In this document: piece by piece, positions 25,217 through 34,535 of the stretch
Layout: every line of letters begins with the position of its first letter
How positions within the stretch are numbered: position 1 is the stretch's first letter
From: CAYQEC01 sp964416425
GTDB lineage: Bacteria > Actinomycetota > Acidimicrobiia > Spongiisociales > UBA5794
Length of the DNA: 64,000 nucleotides
Assembly: GCA_964416425.1 (NCBI GenBank)
Contig: CAYQEC010000011.1
Span: 14,153 to 78,152, forward strand
Direction of reading: 5' to 3'
Notes under the pieces: model-generated
Database searches by the model: none
Told to the model about the DNA's origin: nothing
What the model saw: the letters and a program-made list of their open reading frames with translations, nothing else
Made by a program: the position numbers and the translations under genes

Positions 25217-26068
25217 ATGAGCCCGGCACCCGAGGAGCGAATAGAAGACGCCTCCGCCCGGATCACCGGCACGGTGCTGGTCACCTGCGGGTTGGCGGTG
25301 TTTCTCGCCGTGTTTCTCGCCGTGTTCCCCGTGCTGCAGGACCCGGTCGGCACCTACGACCACTGGTTCCCCGCCACCGCCGAAGAGGCGCCCGAGGTCG
25401 TGGCCGCCCCGGTGGCGCCCCGGGCCGGCTTCCAGTGGGTCGGTGAGGGTGGACGCACGGACGGCGCCGTCTCGGAGGACGTGCCTGCCGAGGGGGAGGA
25501 TCCGGTCTCCTCCTTTGTCGCGTATCTCCAGGACTGGTCCGAGCCCGGCGACGCCGCCATCACCTCATGGGTGTGGGATCTCGGAGACGGGTTCACCGCC
25601 CGGGGGCGGACCGTCGAGCACGAGTACGCCTCCCCCGGTGACTACGTGGTCGGCGTCGAGATCGAGGACGAGAACGGGATGATCGGCTTCGCCGAGACCC
25701 GCATCTTCGTCCCCGAGCTGGGTCGGGAGGAGGGCCAGGTCGAGCCGGGCGGCGACGCGCTCGACCTCTCCGGCATCGAGGCCTCCGCCGACAAGGTGGC
25801 GGACTCGATGGTCGACGCGGTGCGAGCCTCGATCGTGATCGGCCTCTTCGCCCTCGCCGCCGTGGTGCTCTCACTGCTGGGGTGGCGGCTGACGCGGGCC
25901 GGTGTGCTGCTGCTGCGGCCGGCGACGAGCACCTCCCGCAAACGGCGGCGGGTGGAGCGACGGCAAGCGCACCGTGAGGCGGAACCTTCCGAGTTCGAGA
26001 TGCCGAACCTCAACGGCGGGACGGCGCCCGTCCCGCGACGGGAACGGGCCGGGCTGCTGGCGGACTGA
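25217..26068 (+). CDS. PKD-domain membrane protein
   Basis: 283 aa. Start ATG 25217 has a full AGGAGG 7 nt upstream. TM helix at about 17-38; an extracellular PKD (polycystic kidney disease) domain around 95-165 with ITSWVWDLGDG and the closing VEHEYASPGDYVVGVEIEDENG; second TM helix near 198-222; basic cytoplasmic tail with RKRRRVERRQ. PKD domains mediate protein or carbohydrate contacts at the surface. The role here is unknown. Confidence 0.8.
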   Translation: MSPAPEERIEDASARITGTVLVTCGLAVFLAVFLAVFPVLQDPVGTYDHWFPATAEEAPEVVAAPVAPRAGFQWVGEGGRTDGAVSEDVPAEGEDPVSSFVAYLQDWSEPGDAAITSWVWDLGDGFTARGRTVEHEYASPGDYVVGVEIEDENGMIGFAETRIFVPELGREEGQVEPGGDALDLSGIEASADKVADSMVDAVRASIVIGLFALAAVVLSLLGWRLTRAGVLLLRPATSTSRKRRRVERRQAHREAEPSEFEMPNLNGGTAPVPRRERAGLLAD

Positions 26069-26096
26069 GCCGCGGTCGACCGGCTCTCGCTGCGGC

Positions 26097-26102
26097 TAGC
26101 GT
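26097..26102 (+). promoter_or_regulatory. Candidate -10 element (TAGCGT), leaderless geometry
   Basis: Ends 6 nt before the ATG of the cyclase-family gene, which has no SD sequence. Confidence 0.35.
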
Positions 26103-26108
26103 TTCGGC

Positions 26109-26762
26109 ATGCCTCGTTTTGTCGACCTCTCTCACGCTGTCGAGGACGGGATGGTGACCTACCCCGGTCTCCCCGGTCCCCACATCAGCGATCATTTGAG
26201 CCGGGCGGCCTCCCGATCCCACTACGCGGCGGGGACCGAGTTCCACATCGGCCGCATCGACATGGTGGCCAACACCGGCACCTACCTCGACACGCCCTTC
26301 CACCGCTACCCGGACGGGTATGACCTCGCCGGCCTCGACCTCGAGCGGGTCGCCGACCTGCCCGGCCTGTGCCTGAGGACGCCTGACCAGGCGATCCCGC
26401 CGGAGGTGCTCGACCAGGTCGACGTGGCCGGCTGCGCCGTGCTGTTCGTCACCGGCTGGAGTCGCCACTGGCGCACCGACCGCTACGGGTCCGAGGACCA
26501 TCCCTTCCTGTCGCAGGACACCGCGGCGGCGCTGGTGAGGGGTGGCGCGGCCCTGGTGGGCGTCGACTCGGTCAACATCGACGCCACCACCAGTGGAGAG
26601 CGGCCGGTGCACAGCCGGCTGCTGGCGGCCGGCATCCCGATCGTGGAGCATCTCACCGGGCTCGGCGAGCTGGTCGGGGTCCCGTTCCGCTTCTTCGCGG
26701 TTCCGGTGAAGGTGCGCGCCTTCGGGACGTTCCCGGTGCGCGCCTTCGCCATCATCGACTGA
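26109..26762 (+). CDS. Cyclase / arylformamidase (KynB-like) family hydrolase
   Basis: A 217-aa metal-dependent hydrolase of the cyclase family. The usual HTGTHxDxPxH motif appears as NTGTYLDTPFH, so two of the metal-ligand positions are Asn and Tyr, a variant I recall from many uncharacterised members. GRIDMVANTG precedes it, and VDSVNIDATTSGERPVHSRLL with VEHLTGL closes the fold. A kynurenine formamidase role is doubtful; no kyn genes are nearby. Confidence 0.83.
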   Translation: MPRFVDLSHAVEDGMVTYPGLPGPHISDHLSRAASRSHYAAGTEFHIGRIDMVANTGTYLDTPFHRYPDGYDLAGLDLERVADLPGLCLRTPDQAIPPEVLDQVDVAGCAVLFVTGWSRHWRTDRYGSEDHPFLSQDTAAALVRGGAALVGVDSVNIDATTSGERPVHSRLLAAGIPIVEHLTGLGELVGVPFRFFAVPVKVRAFGTFPVRAFAIID

Positions 26763-26807
26763 CGGGGCGAGACCTCGCCCGGTGCCGGCGGTCCTCGTGT
26801 CCCGCCC

Positions 26808-26890
26808 ATGGAGATCCGCCGGGCGTCGACTGACGATGCACCCATCGTGGGAGCCCTCGTTGCCAGGTTCCTGGGCGAAGAGGGTCGCAG
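26808..26890 (+). pseudogene. Remnant of a GNAT acetyltransferase N-terminus
   Basis: MEIRRASTDDAPIVGALVAR followed by FLGEEG is a typical first strand and helix of a GNAT domain. Homology then ends; the frame runs on without similarity into the next gene. It probably marks the debris of a deleted acetyltransferase. Confidence 0.45.
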
Positions 26891-27005
26891 CCACCACCTG
26901 AGGCGACGCCGAGGCCCTTGGGGCCCGCCGGGTGGGCTCTCGCAACTCCCCGGCTGTGCCAACATCGGTTGTGTGCGGAGCCGATCCGTGACCCCGGAGG
27001 GAACC

Positions 27006-28115
27006 ATGGGCGCCAAGCGAACGACGGTATGGCTGGCGGCAATGGCCCTGGGGGCCGTCTCCTGCAGTGGGGGCGCGGCGGACACGACCGTGGTCGACAC
27101 CACCGCCCCCGCCGGGGACCAGGCCGTTGACGAGACGACCACCACGACGACGGCGCCGGCCCCGACCATCACCACGACCACCATCGCCGAGCCGGCGGGG
27201 AGCGGCCTCACCCTGGCCGACTTCGTCCCCGGCTTCACCGGTCCCTTCGGGTCGGAGCTCACCGGCGCCGAGTTCCGGGAGCTGGAGTGGGAAGCCCAGG
27301 ACCGGATCCAGGCCTGCATGGCGGCCGAGGGCTTCGAGTACGTTCCCTCCATTCCCGGCGACGTCACCGGCGGCGTCCTCGGGGTGGACCTCTCCGACGA
27401 GGAGTTCGCCCGCCGCTACGGGTACGGCCTCTCGACATTCCTCCTCGAGAGCCAGGCGCGGTACGGGTCGGCCGAGGATCTCTCGGCCGACCCCAACGCC
27501 GCCATCACCGAGGCGATGGACGAGGCGGAGCTGGAGGAGTACCGGCTCGCCCTCTACGGCGACTTCCCCGACATCGACCTCGACACCATGACCGACGAGG
27601 AGATCGACGAGCTGATCGCCAACTACGAGTCGACCGGCTGCCTCGACGTCGCCTACGGCGAGCTGTACGGCGGGCAGGAGCTGCTCGCCGAGCTGGGCGA
27701 CGAGCTGGAGGACCTGTACACCCGAGTCGAGACCGATCCGAGGATCGCCGCCGCCGAGGAGGACTGGGGAGCCTGCATGGCCGGCCGCGGCCAACCCTTC
27801 GCCGACCAGGACGAGATCCTCGACTATCTCGGGGCGAGGATGGAGGAGGTTGTCAGCTACCCCGGCGGGGGCGGCGACGCCCTCTCGTCCGACCCTTCGG
27901 GTGAAGGTGAGCCGACAGGGAGCGACTACGTCGGCCCCGTCTACGACGAGGCCGAGCTCCGGGCGCTGATGGACGAGGAGATCGCGATCGCCGTCGCCGA
28001 CTGGGAATGCGCCACGGAGCTGCGGACGCTCTACCAGGAGGTGTTCGCCGAATACGAGGCCGAGTTTGTCGACGCCAACCTCGCCCGCCTCGAGGAGCTC
28101 ACCCAGGGTTCCTGA
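27006..28115 (+). CDS. Lipoprotein with Thr-rich linker, acidic Cys-containing domain
   Basis: Starts at ATG 27006 (the frame is open earlier only because of the GNAT remnant). Signal peptide with Cys 20 (LGAVSC), a Thr/Pro-rich linker, then an acidic helical domain of about 300 aa with spaced Cys residues (IQACMAAEGFEYV, TGCLDV, WGACMAGRGQ, WECATEL) that could form disulfides. The CMxxxGF-like motif recurs in actinobacterial surface lipoproteins of unknown function. 369 aa. Confidence 0.7.
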   Translation: MGAKRTTVWLAAMALGAVSCSGGAADTTVVDTTAPAGDQAVDETTTTTTAPAPTITTTTIAEPAGSGLTLADFVPGFTGPFGSELTGAEFRELEWEAQDRIQACMAAEGFEYVPSIPGDVTGGVLGVDLSDEEFARRYGYGLSTFLLESQARYGSAEDLSADPNAAITEAMDEAELEEYRLALYGDFPDIDLDTMTDEEIDELIANYESTGCLDVAYGELYGGQELLAELGDELEDLYTRVETDPRIAAAEEDWGACMAGRGQPFADQDEILDYLGARMEEVVSYPGGGGDALSSDPSGEGEPTGSDYVGPVYDEAELRALMDEEIAIAVADWECATELRTLYQEVFAEYEAEFVDANLARLEELTQGS

Positions 28116-28182
28116 TCTCGGGATCTTCGGTTGCTCGCGGATTCAAGAGGGAGGATGACCCGCCGTACCGCACCCGGTGACG

Positions 28183-28869
28183 CTATCCGGCGTCGGCCTC
28201 CCGGCCTGAACCGACCACGATCATCAGCAGGCACCCGGCGACCGCCATCCAGAACCCGTATCGGATCACGTGGTCGAAGAGGTCGGAGAAGTTGCTGTTA
28301 AGCACTCCGAGGAGGTCGGCCAGCTTGAGGAGCCAGCCCACCACCAGCAGCAGGTCGGCCACCCCGATGAGGCGGATCCAGCGGCCGGCGCGCGGCCTCG
28401 CCACGAGCGCGGCGGCGCCGATCGCCAGCACCAATGCGGCGAAGCCGACACTCGCCACCATGGTGAAGTCGGGGTTCGAGAGGTAGCGGTCCCAGAACAG
28501 CGTGATCGGGAAGAGCGTCGCGAACCCGCCGCTGCCGTAGGACCCGACCGACCAGGGGAGGAACAGCGCCACCGCCACCAGCAGCGGCCCGGCGTAGCCG
28601 ATGACGCCCCGCCATCCCGCCTTCGCCGCCGCTGGCGCCGGGGCCGGGACCACCGGGGGCAGCACGGCCGTGGTCTCCGCCGCGGCGACGGCGGTCGGCG
28701 GCGTTGCCTCGACCGGCGGGCTGGCGGGCTCGGATTCGGCCGGGGCCGTGGGCAGGTTCGTCTCCTCCACCGGCGTCGACTCGGGCCCGGCGTCGAGGCG
28801 GTGCCCACACCAGCCGCACACCTTCGCCGTCTCCGGAATTTCCTCTCCGCACGATGGACACGTCGCCAT
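28183..28869 (-). CDS. Zinc-ribbon membrane protein
   Basis: 228 aa. The N-terminal zinc ribbon (CPSCGEEIPETAKVCGWCG, residues 4-22) is followed by a Pro/Ala-rich linker and four or five TM helices (from about 95). Start ATG 28869. Such zinc-ribbon plus multi-TM proteins are common and uncharacterised. It is 14 nt downstream of the multi-zinc-ribbon gene on the same strand, so likely co-transcribed with it. Confidence 0.78.
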   Translation of the reverse strand: MATCPSCGEEIPETAKVCGWCGHRLDAGPESTPVEETNLPTAPAESEPASPPVEATPPTAVAAAETTAVLPPVVPAPAPAAAKAGWRGVIGYAGPLLVAVALFLPWSVGSYGSGGFATLFPITLFWDRYLSNPDFTMVASVGFAALVLAIGAAALVARPRAGRWIRLIGVADLLLVVGWLLKLADLLGVLNSNFSDLFDHVIRYGFWMAVAGCLLMIVVGSGREADAG

Positions 28870-28883
28870 TGGATCCCTCCTCG

Positions 28884-31379
28884 TTACCGCCACATGATTC
28901 CGCTGCCGTCGGAGCTCTGGATCTGCACCGGGAAACCGTCGTCGTTCACCGCCACCACCCCCGACATTCCGCTGCCGGAGTATGAGCCGTCGTCGGCCCA
29001 CCACTCGGCGAACAGCTCGTAGCCGTCGCCGGTGAACGTCAGCCGTCCCAGCTCGGCGATGGTGCGGGGTCGCCACCAGTAGACGTTGGGGTTCGTCGTG
29101 TCCTGCCACATGTCGTACACCCAGCCACCGTTGATGTTCGAGGCCCACGTCCCGTCGAGCGCCCCGGGGCGGGACACGGTGATCCAGCCGGTGCGTGCCG
29201 TCGCCATCGACCCGCCGTCGGGGTTGGTCACGGCCACGTCGGCGACGTATCCCCGCTCGCCCGGGAAGAACTGGCTGTAAGGGACGAAGATGGTGAAGTC
29301 CTCCCAGCGAGTCCCGGTGTAGGCCGCCACCGTGGTGGCGACCTGCTGTACCGCGAGGCGGGTGCCGTCGTGGAAGCTCTCCAGACCGAGGGTGAGGGCG
29401 GGCACTTCGGCGCCGGCGGCGTTCTGGGTCGAGAACCGGGCCGTCACCAGGAAATCGTCGCGACGGTGGTGGTTGAAGACGCTGAGGTCGAGGTGGAGCC
29501 AGGCGCCAGCGTCGTCGAAGGTCCACGAGGTGGCGTCGATCTGTGCCGTGTACGGCTCCTGCAACGACGGCTGGTCGGGCTCATTCCGGAACCACGGGTC
29601 GGACCGCACCCACTTGCCGGAGAGCGATCCGGCGCAGTGATCGTGCTGGCCGAGGCCGCCGCAGAAGTCGTCGTCGGGATACCAGGCCCGCTCGTTGCCG
29701 AAGAGCCGGGCGACCCGGGTGTTCTCGATGTCGGCGATGGAGTCGAACGTCTCCCGCTCGACGATGTCGACGTTGCCGTCGCCGGCGTCGAGCACGTTCA
29801 CCTCACCGACGTTGAGGGTGAGCGGCACCGACGGCAACAGTTGCGTACCTCCGCCGCAGTCCTCCATGCACAGCCCGATACCGAAGGCATTCTCGACACA
29901 CGCCTGGCTGAGGAGCCAGTTGGCGATGTCCTTGAAGAAGCCGTGGCTCTCGTTCTTGAGGTAGACCGGATTGCCCTCGCATTCGGTGTCGGAGACGTAG
30001 GAGGCGTGCTTCGATTCCGACACCCAGATGGCGGGGTGGGTGCCCGAGTACCTGAGCTCCGATGCGTCGTAGGTGTGGACCGGTTCGTAGTGGCGCTTGA
30101 CCCGCAGCTCGGCCGGTTCCCACCCTGAGCCTGCCCGCTGCAGCACGAGGTAGGCGGTCTCGGTGTCACCGGGATGGGGGGCGAGAACCCAGAAGTCGAT
30201 GTCCATGCCCCAGGCCCCGCAGTCCTGGGTGTAGGCCGCGACGAAGGTGAGCACCACGTAGGGCGCCTCGTCGTAGTTCTCCGTCGGTTGTGGCGGAGTG
30301 ACCTGCGGAACGCCCTCGCTGGGGACCGGAAAGGTCGCCGAGGGGGTCGCCTGCCACAGCATGGCGAGGTCGGCGACCGGGTCGAGGCACTTGGCCTCCT
30401 CCTCGTCGAAGACCAGGACCGGAACGTACTGCTGGGCCAGCTGGTTCTCGGTCCAGTCCGACAGCCCGTCGGCGTCGGAGTCCCAGTTGCGGCTCGCGTC
30501 AGGGGCGAGCTGGCGGACGACGGTGGCGCTCCCCGGCACCTGATCCTCGGGCTCCCCGACCGAGTCGTCGACGTCCTGTTCGAGCTGATCCACCAGCTCC
30601 GGCGGAGGGGTGCCGGTGTCCTCCCCGCCGGTCACCGGCACGTCCGGTGCCGGGGGAGGGATGTCCTCGTGTTCGTCGACGACCGTGACCGGCGGCGGGT
30701 CCTCGTTGCCGGTCGATCCCGTCGCCGTCTGGTCGTCGCCGGCGGCGGTGCCGGGCTGAGCCTGGTCGGGGTCCGGTCGCGCCGCCGCGGCAGTGGTCGT
30801 GGTTGCCGGTGACTCCGCTCCGGCGACCACGTCGGGGGCATCCGAACCGTTGTCGTCGTCGAAGACGCCGGTTACGGCGGCGGCGACTCCGGCGCCGGCG
30901 ATGATGATCACCGCGGCGGCGATCCCGAGCAGGCGGCGGCCGCGGTGAGCCGGGGCGGCGGGCTCTGCGGCGGGGGCGACCAGGGCGTGCCCGCATGCCT
31001 CGCAGAAACGGACCCCGGGGCGGTTGACCGCGCCGCACGCCGGGCACGTCGCCCCGGAATCGACGGCGAGAGGCACGACGGCGAGGGGATGCCCGCACTG
31101 CTCGCAGAAGCCGACTCCGGTGCGGTTGCCGAACCCGCACGAGGCGCAGGCCTCTCCTGACGGTGTGACCCCGTCCCCGGATGGGACGGCGGCGGGGGTG
31201 AGGGCGTCGCCGCAGTCCTCGCAGAACCGGACCCCGGGACGGTTGTCGTGCCCGCAGGACGGGCAGGTGGCGCCCGGCGCCGTGACGTCGCCGGGGGCAT
31301 CGGCGGCGAGGGGCGCGCCACAGCTCTCGCAGAACCGCACCCCGGTGCGGTTGTCGTAGCCGCACACGTCACAGCGCAT
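28884..31379 (-). CDS. Large membrane protein with four tandem zinc-ribbon units and an extracellular region
   Basis: 831 aa from ATG 31379, which has GGGAGG 6 nt upstream. Residues about 3-150 hold four near-identical double-Cys units of the form CxxCGxxNRxGVxFCExCG. Then come one TM helix (about 157-178), a long acidic disordered region, a calcium-binding-like DSDADGLSDWTE segment, and an extracellular domain beginning near YVPVLVFDEEEA with several Cys pairs and His/Trp-rich strands. The first part of this domain recalls Vps62-type folds, but I am not certain. It looks like a surface receptor or enzyme whose cytoplasmic zinc module could sense or bind a partner. Neighbour: a second zinc-ribbon membrane protein. 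Confidence 0.75.
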   Translation of the reverse strand: MRCDVCGYDNRTGVRFCESCGAPLAADAPGDVTAPGATCPSCGHDNRPGVRFCEDCGDALTPAAVPSGDGVTPSGEACASCGFGNRTGVGFCEQCGHPLAVVPLAVDSGATCPACGAVNRPGVRFCEACGHALVAPAAEPAAPAHRGRRLLGIAAAVIIIAGAGVAAAVTGVFDDDNGSDAPDVVAGAESPATTTTAAAARPDPDQAQPGTAAGDDQTATGSTGNEDPPPVTVVDEHEDIPPPAPDVPVTGGEDTGTPPPELVDQLEQDVDDSVGEPEDQVPGSATVVRQLAPDASRNWDSDADGLSDWTENQLAQQYVPVLVFDEEEAKCLDPVADLAMLWQATPSATFPVPSEGVPQVTPPQPTENYDEAPYVVLTFVAAYTQDCGAWGMDIDFWVLAPHPGDTETAYLVLQRAGSGWEPAELRVKRHYEPVHTYDASELRYSGTHPAIWVSESKHASYVSDTECEGNPVYLKNESHGFFKDIANWLLSQACVENAFGIGLCMEDCGGGTQLLPSVPLTLNVGEVNVLDAGDGNVDIVERETFDSIADIENTRVARLFGNERAWYPDDDFCGGLGQHDHCAGSLSGKWVRSDPWFRNEPDQPSLQEPYTAQIDATSWTFDDAGAWLHLDLSVFNHHRRDDFLVTARFSTQNAAGAEVPALTLGLESFHDGTRLAVQQVATTVAAYTGTRWEDFTIFVPYSQFFPGERGYVADVAVTNPDGGSMATARTGWITVSRPGALDGTWASNINGGWVYDMWQDTTNPNVYWWRPRTIAELGRLTFTGDGYELFAEWWADDGSYSGSGMSGVVAVNDDGFPVQIQSSDGSGIMWR

Positions 31380-31527
31380 CTCGGCCCTCCCATCCCACGC
31401 CGACACGCCTGACCGTCACACTCCGTGACTCCGTGTTTGCGGGTGAGCTTAACGGCACCGACCGGATCGCTCCTAGGGGCGAAAGGCACTTGCAGACTGC
31501 AGTGACAGCCGCTCCCGGTGCCCGGGA

Positions 31528-32829
31528 TCAGGCGAGGTGGGCCGCTTCGAGCCGGGTGAAGACGGCGCCGGTGTTGCGCAGCGCCCGGGTGGTGCTGAAG
31601 CAGTCGGCCAGCTGCTCGGTCGACAGGGTCACGTCGTCGTCGGCCGCCAGCAGGTCCTGGAGGCGGGCCCCGGTGTCCCACGCCGTCATGGCGTTGCGTT
31701 GCACGATCCGGTAGGCGTCGTCGCGGGACAGCCCCTGATGCTCGATCAGGTCGAGCAGCACCGCCTGGGAGAACACCATGCCCCGGGTGGACTCCAGGTT
31801 GGCCGCCATGCGGTCGGCGTCCACCACCAGGTTGTCGATCAGCTTCGTCATCCGCACCAGGGCGAAGTCGAGCGCCAGGCAGGCGTCGGGCAGGACCACC
31901 CGCTCCACCGAGGAGTGGCTGATGTCACGCTCGTGCCACAGCGCCACGTCCTCCAACCCGGCTCCGGCGTACGCCCGCAGCAGCCGCGCCAGGCCGGTGA
32001 CGTTCTCGGAGGCGATCGGGTTCCGTTTGTGCGGCATCGACGACGAGCCCTTCTGGGTGGTCCCGAACGACTCCCGCACCTCGCGCACCTCGGAACGCTG
32101 CAGGTGACGGATCTCGGTGGCGAACCGCTCCAGGGACGAGCCGATGAGGGCGAGGGTCGACAGCAGCTCGGCATGGCGGTCCCGGTGGGTGATCTGGGTC
32201 GAGGCGGGCTCGATCCCGATGTCGAGCCGCTCGCACACGTAGGTCTCGATCGCCGGTGGGGTATGGGCGTAGGTCCCGACCGCCCCCGACACCTTCCCGA
32301 TCGCCACCGTCTCCCGGGCCCGGCGTAGCCGGGCGTGGTCGCGGGCGATCTCGAAGGCCCAGGTGGCCAGCTTGAGGCCGAACGACGTCGGCTCCGCCCA
32401 GATCCCGTGGGTGCGGCCGATCATCGCGGTGTCCCGGTGCTCGAAGGCGCGCCGCTTCACCACCGCGAACAGGTCCGCCACCCGGCCGAGCAGCAAATCG
32501 GCGGCGTCGCGCATGACGACACCCTGGGCGGTGTCGAGCACGTCGGAGGAGGTGAGCCCGTAGTGGATCCACTCGCCGCCCACCGCCACCGACTCCGCCA
32601 GCACGTCGACGAAGGCGGCTACGTCGTGGTTGGTGGCCTCCTCTCGCTGCTTCCAGGCGACCGGATCGACCTCGGGTGCGGCCCGGGCGGCTTCGGCGGC
32701 TTCCAGCGGCGCCACTCCGGCGGCCACCCAGGCCTCCACCGCCAGCACCTCGACCTCCTTCCACACCTCCAGCTTGTGGGCCTCGCTCCAAATCGCCGAC
32801 ATCTCGGGCAGGGAGTAGCGGGGGATCAT
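31528..32829 (-). CDS. purB: Adenylosuccinate lyase
   Basis: Acts twice in purine synthesis, releasing fumarate from SAICAR and from adenylosuccinate. 433 aa with the fumarase-superfamily signature SSSMPHKRNP, the catalytic THG region (IGRTHGIWAEPTSFG) and the TSSDVLDTA motif. Last gene of the purA-purD-purE-purB operon; its start overlaps the purE stop by 4 nt. Confidence 0.97.
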   Translation of the reverse strand: MIPRYSLPEMSAIWSEAHKLEVWKEVEVLAVEAWVAAGVAPLEAAEAARAAPEVDPVAWKQREEATNHDVAAFVDVLAESVAVGGEWIHYGLTSSDVLDTAQGVVMRDAADLLLGRVADLFAVVKRRAFEHRDTAMIGRTHGIWAEPTSFGLKLATWAFEIARDHARLRRARETVAIGKVSGAVGTYAHTPPAIETYVCERLDIGIEPASTQITHRDRHAELLSTLALIGSSLERFATEIRHLQRSEVREVRESFGTTQKGSSSMPHKRNPIASENVTGLARLLRAYAGAGLEDVALWHERDISHSSVERVVLPDACLALDFALVRMTKLIDNLVVDADRMAANLESTRGMVFSQAVLLDLIEHQGLSRDDAYRIVQRNAMTAWDTGARLQDLLAADDDVTLSTEQLADCFSTTRALRNTGAVFTRLEAAHLA

Positions 32830-33272
32830 GCCTGCAGCTCCTCCCGGTAGGCGTCGAGCCGTGCTGCCAGCGTCGTATCGTTGGCGGCGAGCAGCGCCAC
32901 CGCCAGGTACCCGGCGTTGGCGGCGCCGTCCACGGCCACGGTTGCCACCGGGATCCCGGTGGGCATCTGCACCGTCGCCAGCAGGGCGTCGAGGCCGCCC
33001 AGCGTGCCGGCCGCCAGCGGGACGCCGATCACCGGCAACGTGGTGTGGGCGGCCACCGCCCCCGCCAGGTGGGCGGCCTTACCGGCCCCGCAGATGATCG
33101 CTCCGAACCCGGCCCCGCGGGCCGCGGTGGCGAAGGCAGCCACCTTTCCGGGGGTGCGGTGGGCAGACATCACGTGCACCTCGTGGGGAACGCCGAAACG
33201 GTCCAGGACGTCGGCTGCCGGCTGCATGGAGGCGGCGTCCTTGTCCGACCCCATGAGCACCGCGACCTTCAT
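32826..33272 (-). CDS. purE: N5-carboxyaminoimidazole ribonucleotide mutase
   Basis: 148 aa; isomerises N5-CAIR to CAIR. Signatures: MGSDKD, SAHRTP, ICGAGKAAHLAGAVAA. Start ATG 33272. PurK, which makes the substrate, is not in the window. It overlaps purD upstream and purB downstream by 4 nt. Confidence 0.97.
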   Translation of the reverse strand: MKVAVLMGSDKDAASMQPAADVLDRFGVPHEVHVMSAHRTPGKVAAFATAARGAGFGAIICGAGKAAHLAGAVAAHTTLPVIGVPLAAGTLGGLDALLATVQMPTGIPVATVAVDGAANAGYLAVALLAANDTTLAARLDAYREELQA

Positions 33273-34525
33273 GAGCCGATGTCCGTCCGGTGGTGCATCC
33301 CGCCGAAGTGGATGTGCCCGGCCGCGTCGTAGGCGCGGCGCCGGGCGGCGGCGACGTCGGGCCCGATGCCGACCACGTTGAGGACCCGACCGCCGGAGGT
33401 GATGAGCCCGTCGCGGGTGCGGGCGGTGCCGGCGTGGAAGACGTGGACGTCGCTCATGGCGGCGACCGATTCCAGACCGGTGATGGCCCGGCCCGTGTCC
33501 GCCGTCTCCGGGTACCCGGCGCTTGCCAGCACCACGTCGACCGCGGCGGTGCCGTTCCAGCGCAGCGGCCGATCCGGGAGCCGGCCCTCGGTGGCCGAGG
33601 CGAGCAGCTCGAGCATGTCCTCGTCGAGGCGGGGGACGAGGGCCTGGGTCTCGGGGTCCCCCAGCCGGCAGTTGAACTCCAGCACCTTGGGGCCCTCGGA
33701 GGTGATCATCATGCCGGCGTAGAGGAACCCGCGGTAGGTGATGCCGTCGGCGGCCATCGTCGCCAGTACCGGCTCGATCACGTCGCGCAGCGTCGTCTCC
33801 ACCAGCCCTTGCGGGAGGTCGGCCACCGGGGAGAAGCATCCCATGCCGCCGGTGTTGGGGCCGCGGCCCCCGTTCTCGAGGCGCTTGTAGTCCCGGGCCG
33901 GCTCCAGGGCGAGGGCGCGTTCCCCGTCGCAGATGGCGAAGACCGAGACCTCGCGACCCTCGAGGTACTCCTCGACGACGACGGTGGTCCCGGCCGGACC
34001 GAAGCGCCCCTCGATGCAGAGACGGGCCCAACCCTGGGCGGCGATGAGATCCTCGGTGACGAGCACCCCCTTGCCGGCGGCGAGGCCGTCGGCCTTGACC
34101 ACGTAAGGCCCTTCCATGGTCTCGAGGTGGGCGATCGCCTCGTCGACGTCGGTGAAGGACCAGGCATTCCCGGTCGCCACCCCGGCCCGGCGCATCACGT
34201 CCTTGGCAAAGGCCTTCGACGCTTCGAGCCGGGCACCTGCCGCGGTCGGCCCGAAGGCGTCGATGCCGACCTCGGCCAGGGCGTCGACCACCCCGGCAGC
34301 CAGCGGCGCCTCGGGACCCACCACCACCAAGTCGATGGCGTTGGCGAGGGCGAGGGACACCACCGCGTCGGTGTCGGTGAGGTCGACGCAGGGGATGCAG
34401 GCGCCGAGCTGGGCCAGGCCGGGATTCCCGGGGACCGCCACTAGTTCGGTCAGTGCCGGGCTCTGCGCCAGCTTCCAGCCGAGGGCGTGCTCCCGCCCTC
34501 CGCCACCGAGAAGGAGGACTCTCAT
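33269..34525 (-). CDS. purD: Phosphoribosylamine-glycine ligase (GARS)
   Basis: ATP-grasp enzyme forming GAR, 418 aa. N-terminal LLLGGGGREHALGWKL, the ATP-grasp core (VVKADGLAAGKGVLV) and the C-terminal DVVLASAGYPETADTG strand are present. Separated from purA by 10 nt. Confidence 0.97.
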   Translation of the reverse strand: MRVLLLGGGGREHALGWKLAQSPALTELVAVPGNPGLAQLGACIPCVDLTDTDAVVSLALANAIDLVVVGPEAPLAAGVVDALAEVGIDAFGPTAAGARLEASKAFAKDVMRRAGVATGNAWSFTDVDEAIAHLETMEGPYVVKADGLAAGKGVLVTEDLIAAQGWARLCIEGRFGPAGTTVVVEEYLEGREVSVFAICDGERALALEPARDYKRLENGGRGPNTGGMGCFSPVADLPQGLVETTLRDVIEPVLATMAADGITYRGFLYAGMMITSEGPKVLEFNCRLGDPETQALVPRLDEDMLELLASATEGRLPDRPLRWNGTAAVDVVLASAGYPETADTGRAITGLESVAAMSDVHVFHAGTARTRDGLITSGGRVLNVVGIGPDVAAARRRAYDAAGHIHFGGMHHRTDIGS

Positions 34526-34535
34526 GCGCTACCTC

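Noticed and set aside
31487..31504. CACTTGCAGACTGCAGTG near-palindrome upstream of the multi-zinc-ribbon gene
   Set aside because: Imperfect and solitary; could be an operator or purB-side hairpin, but support is too weak for a feature.
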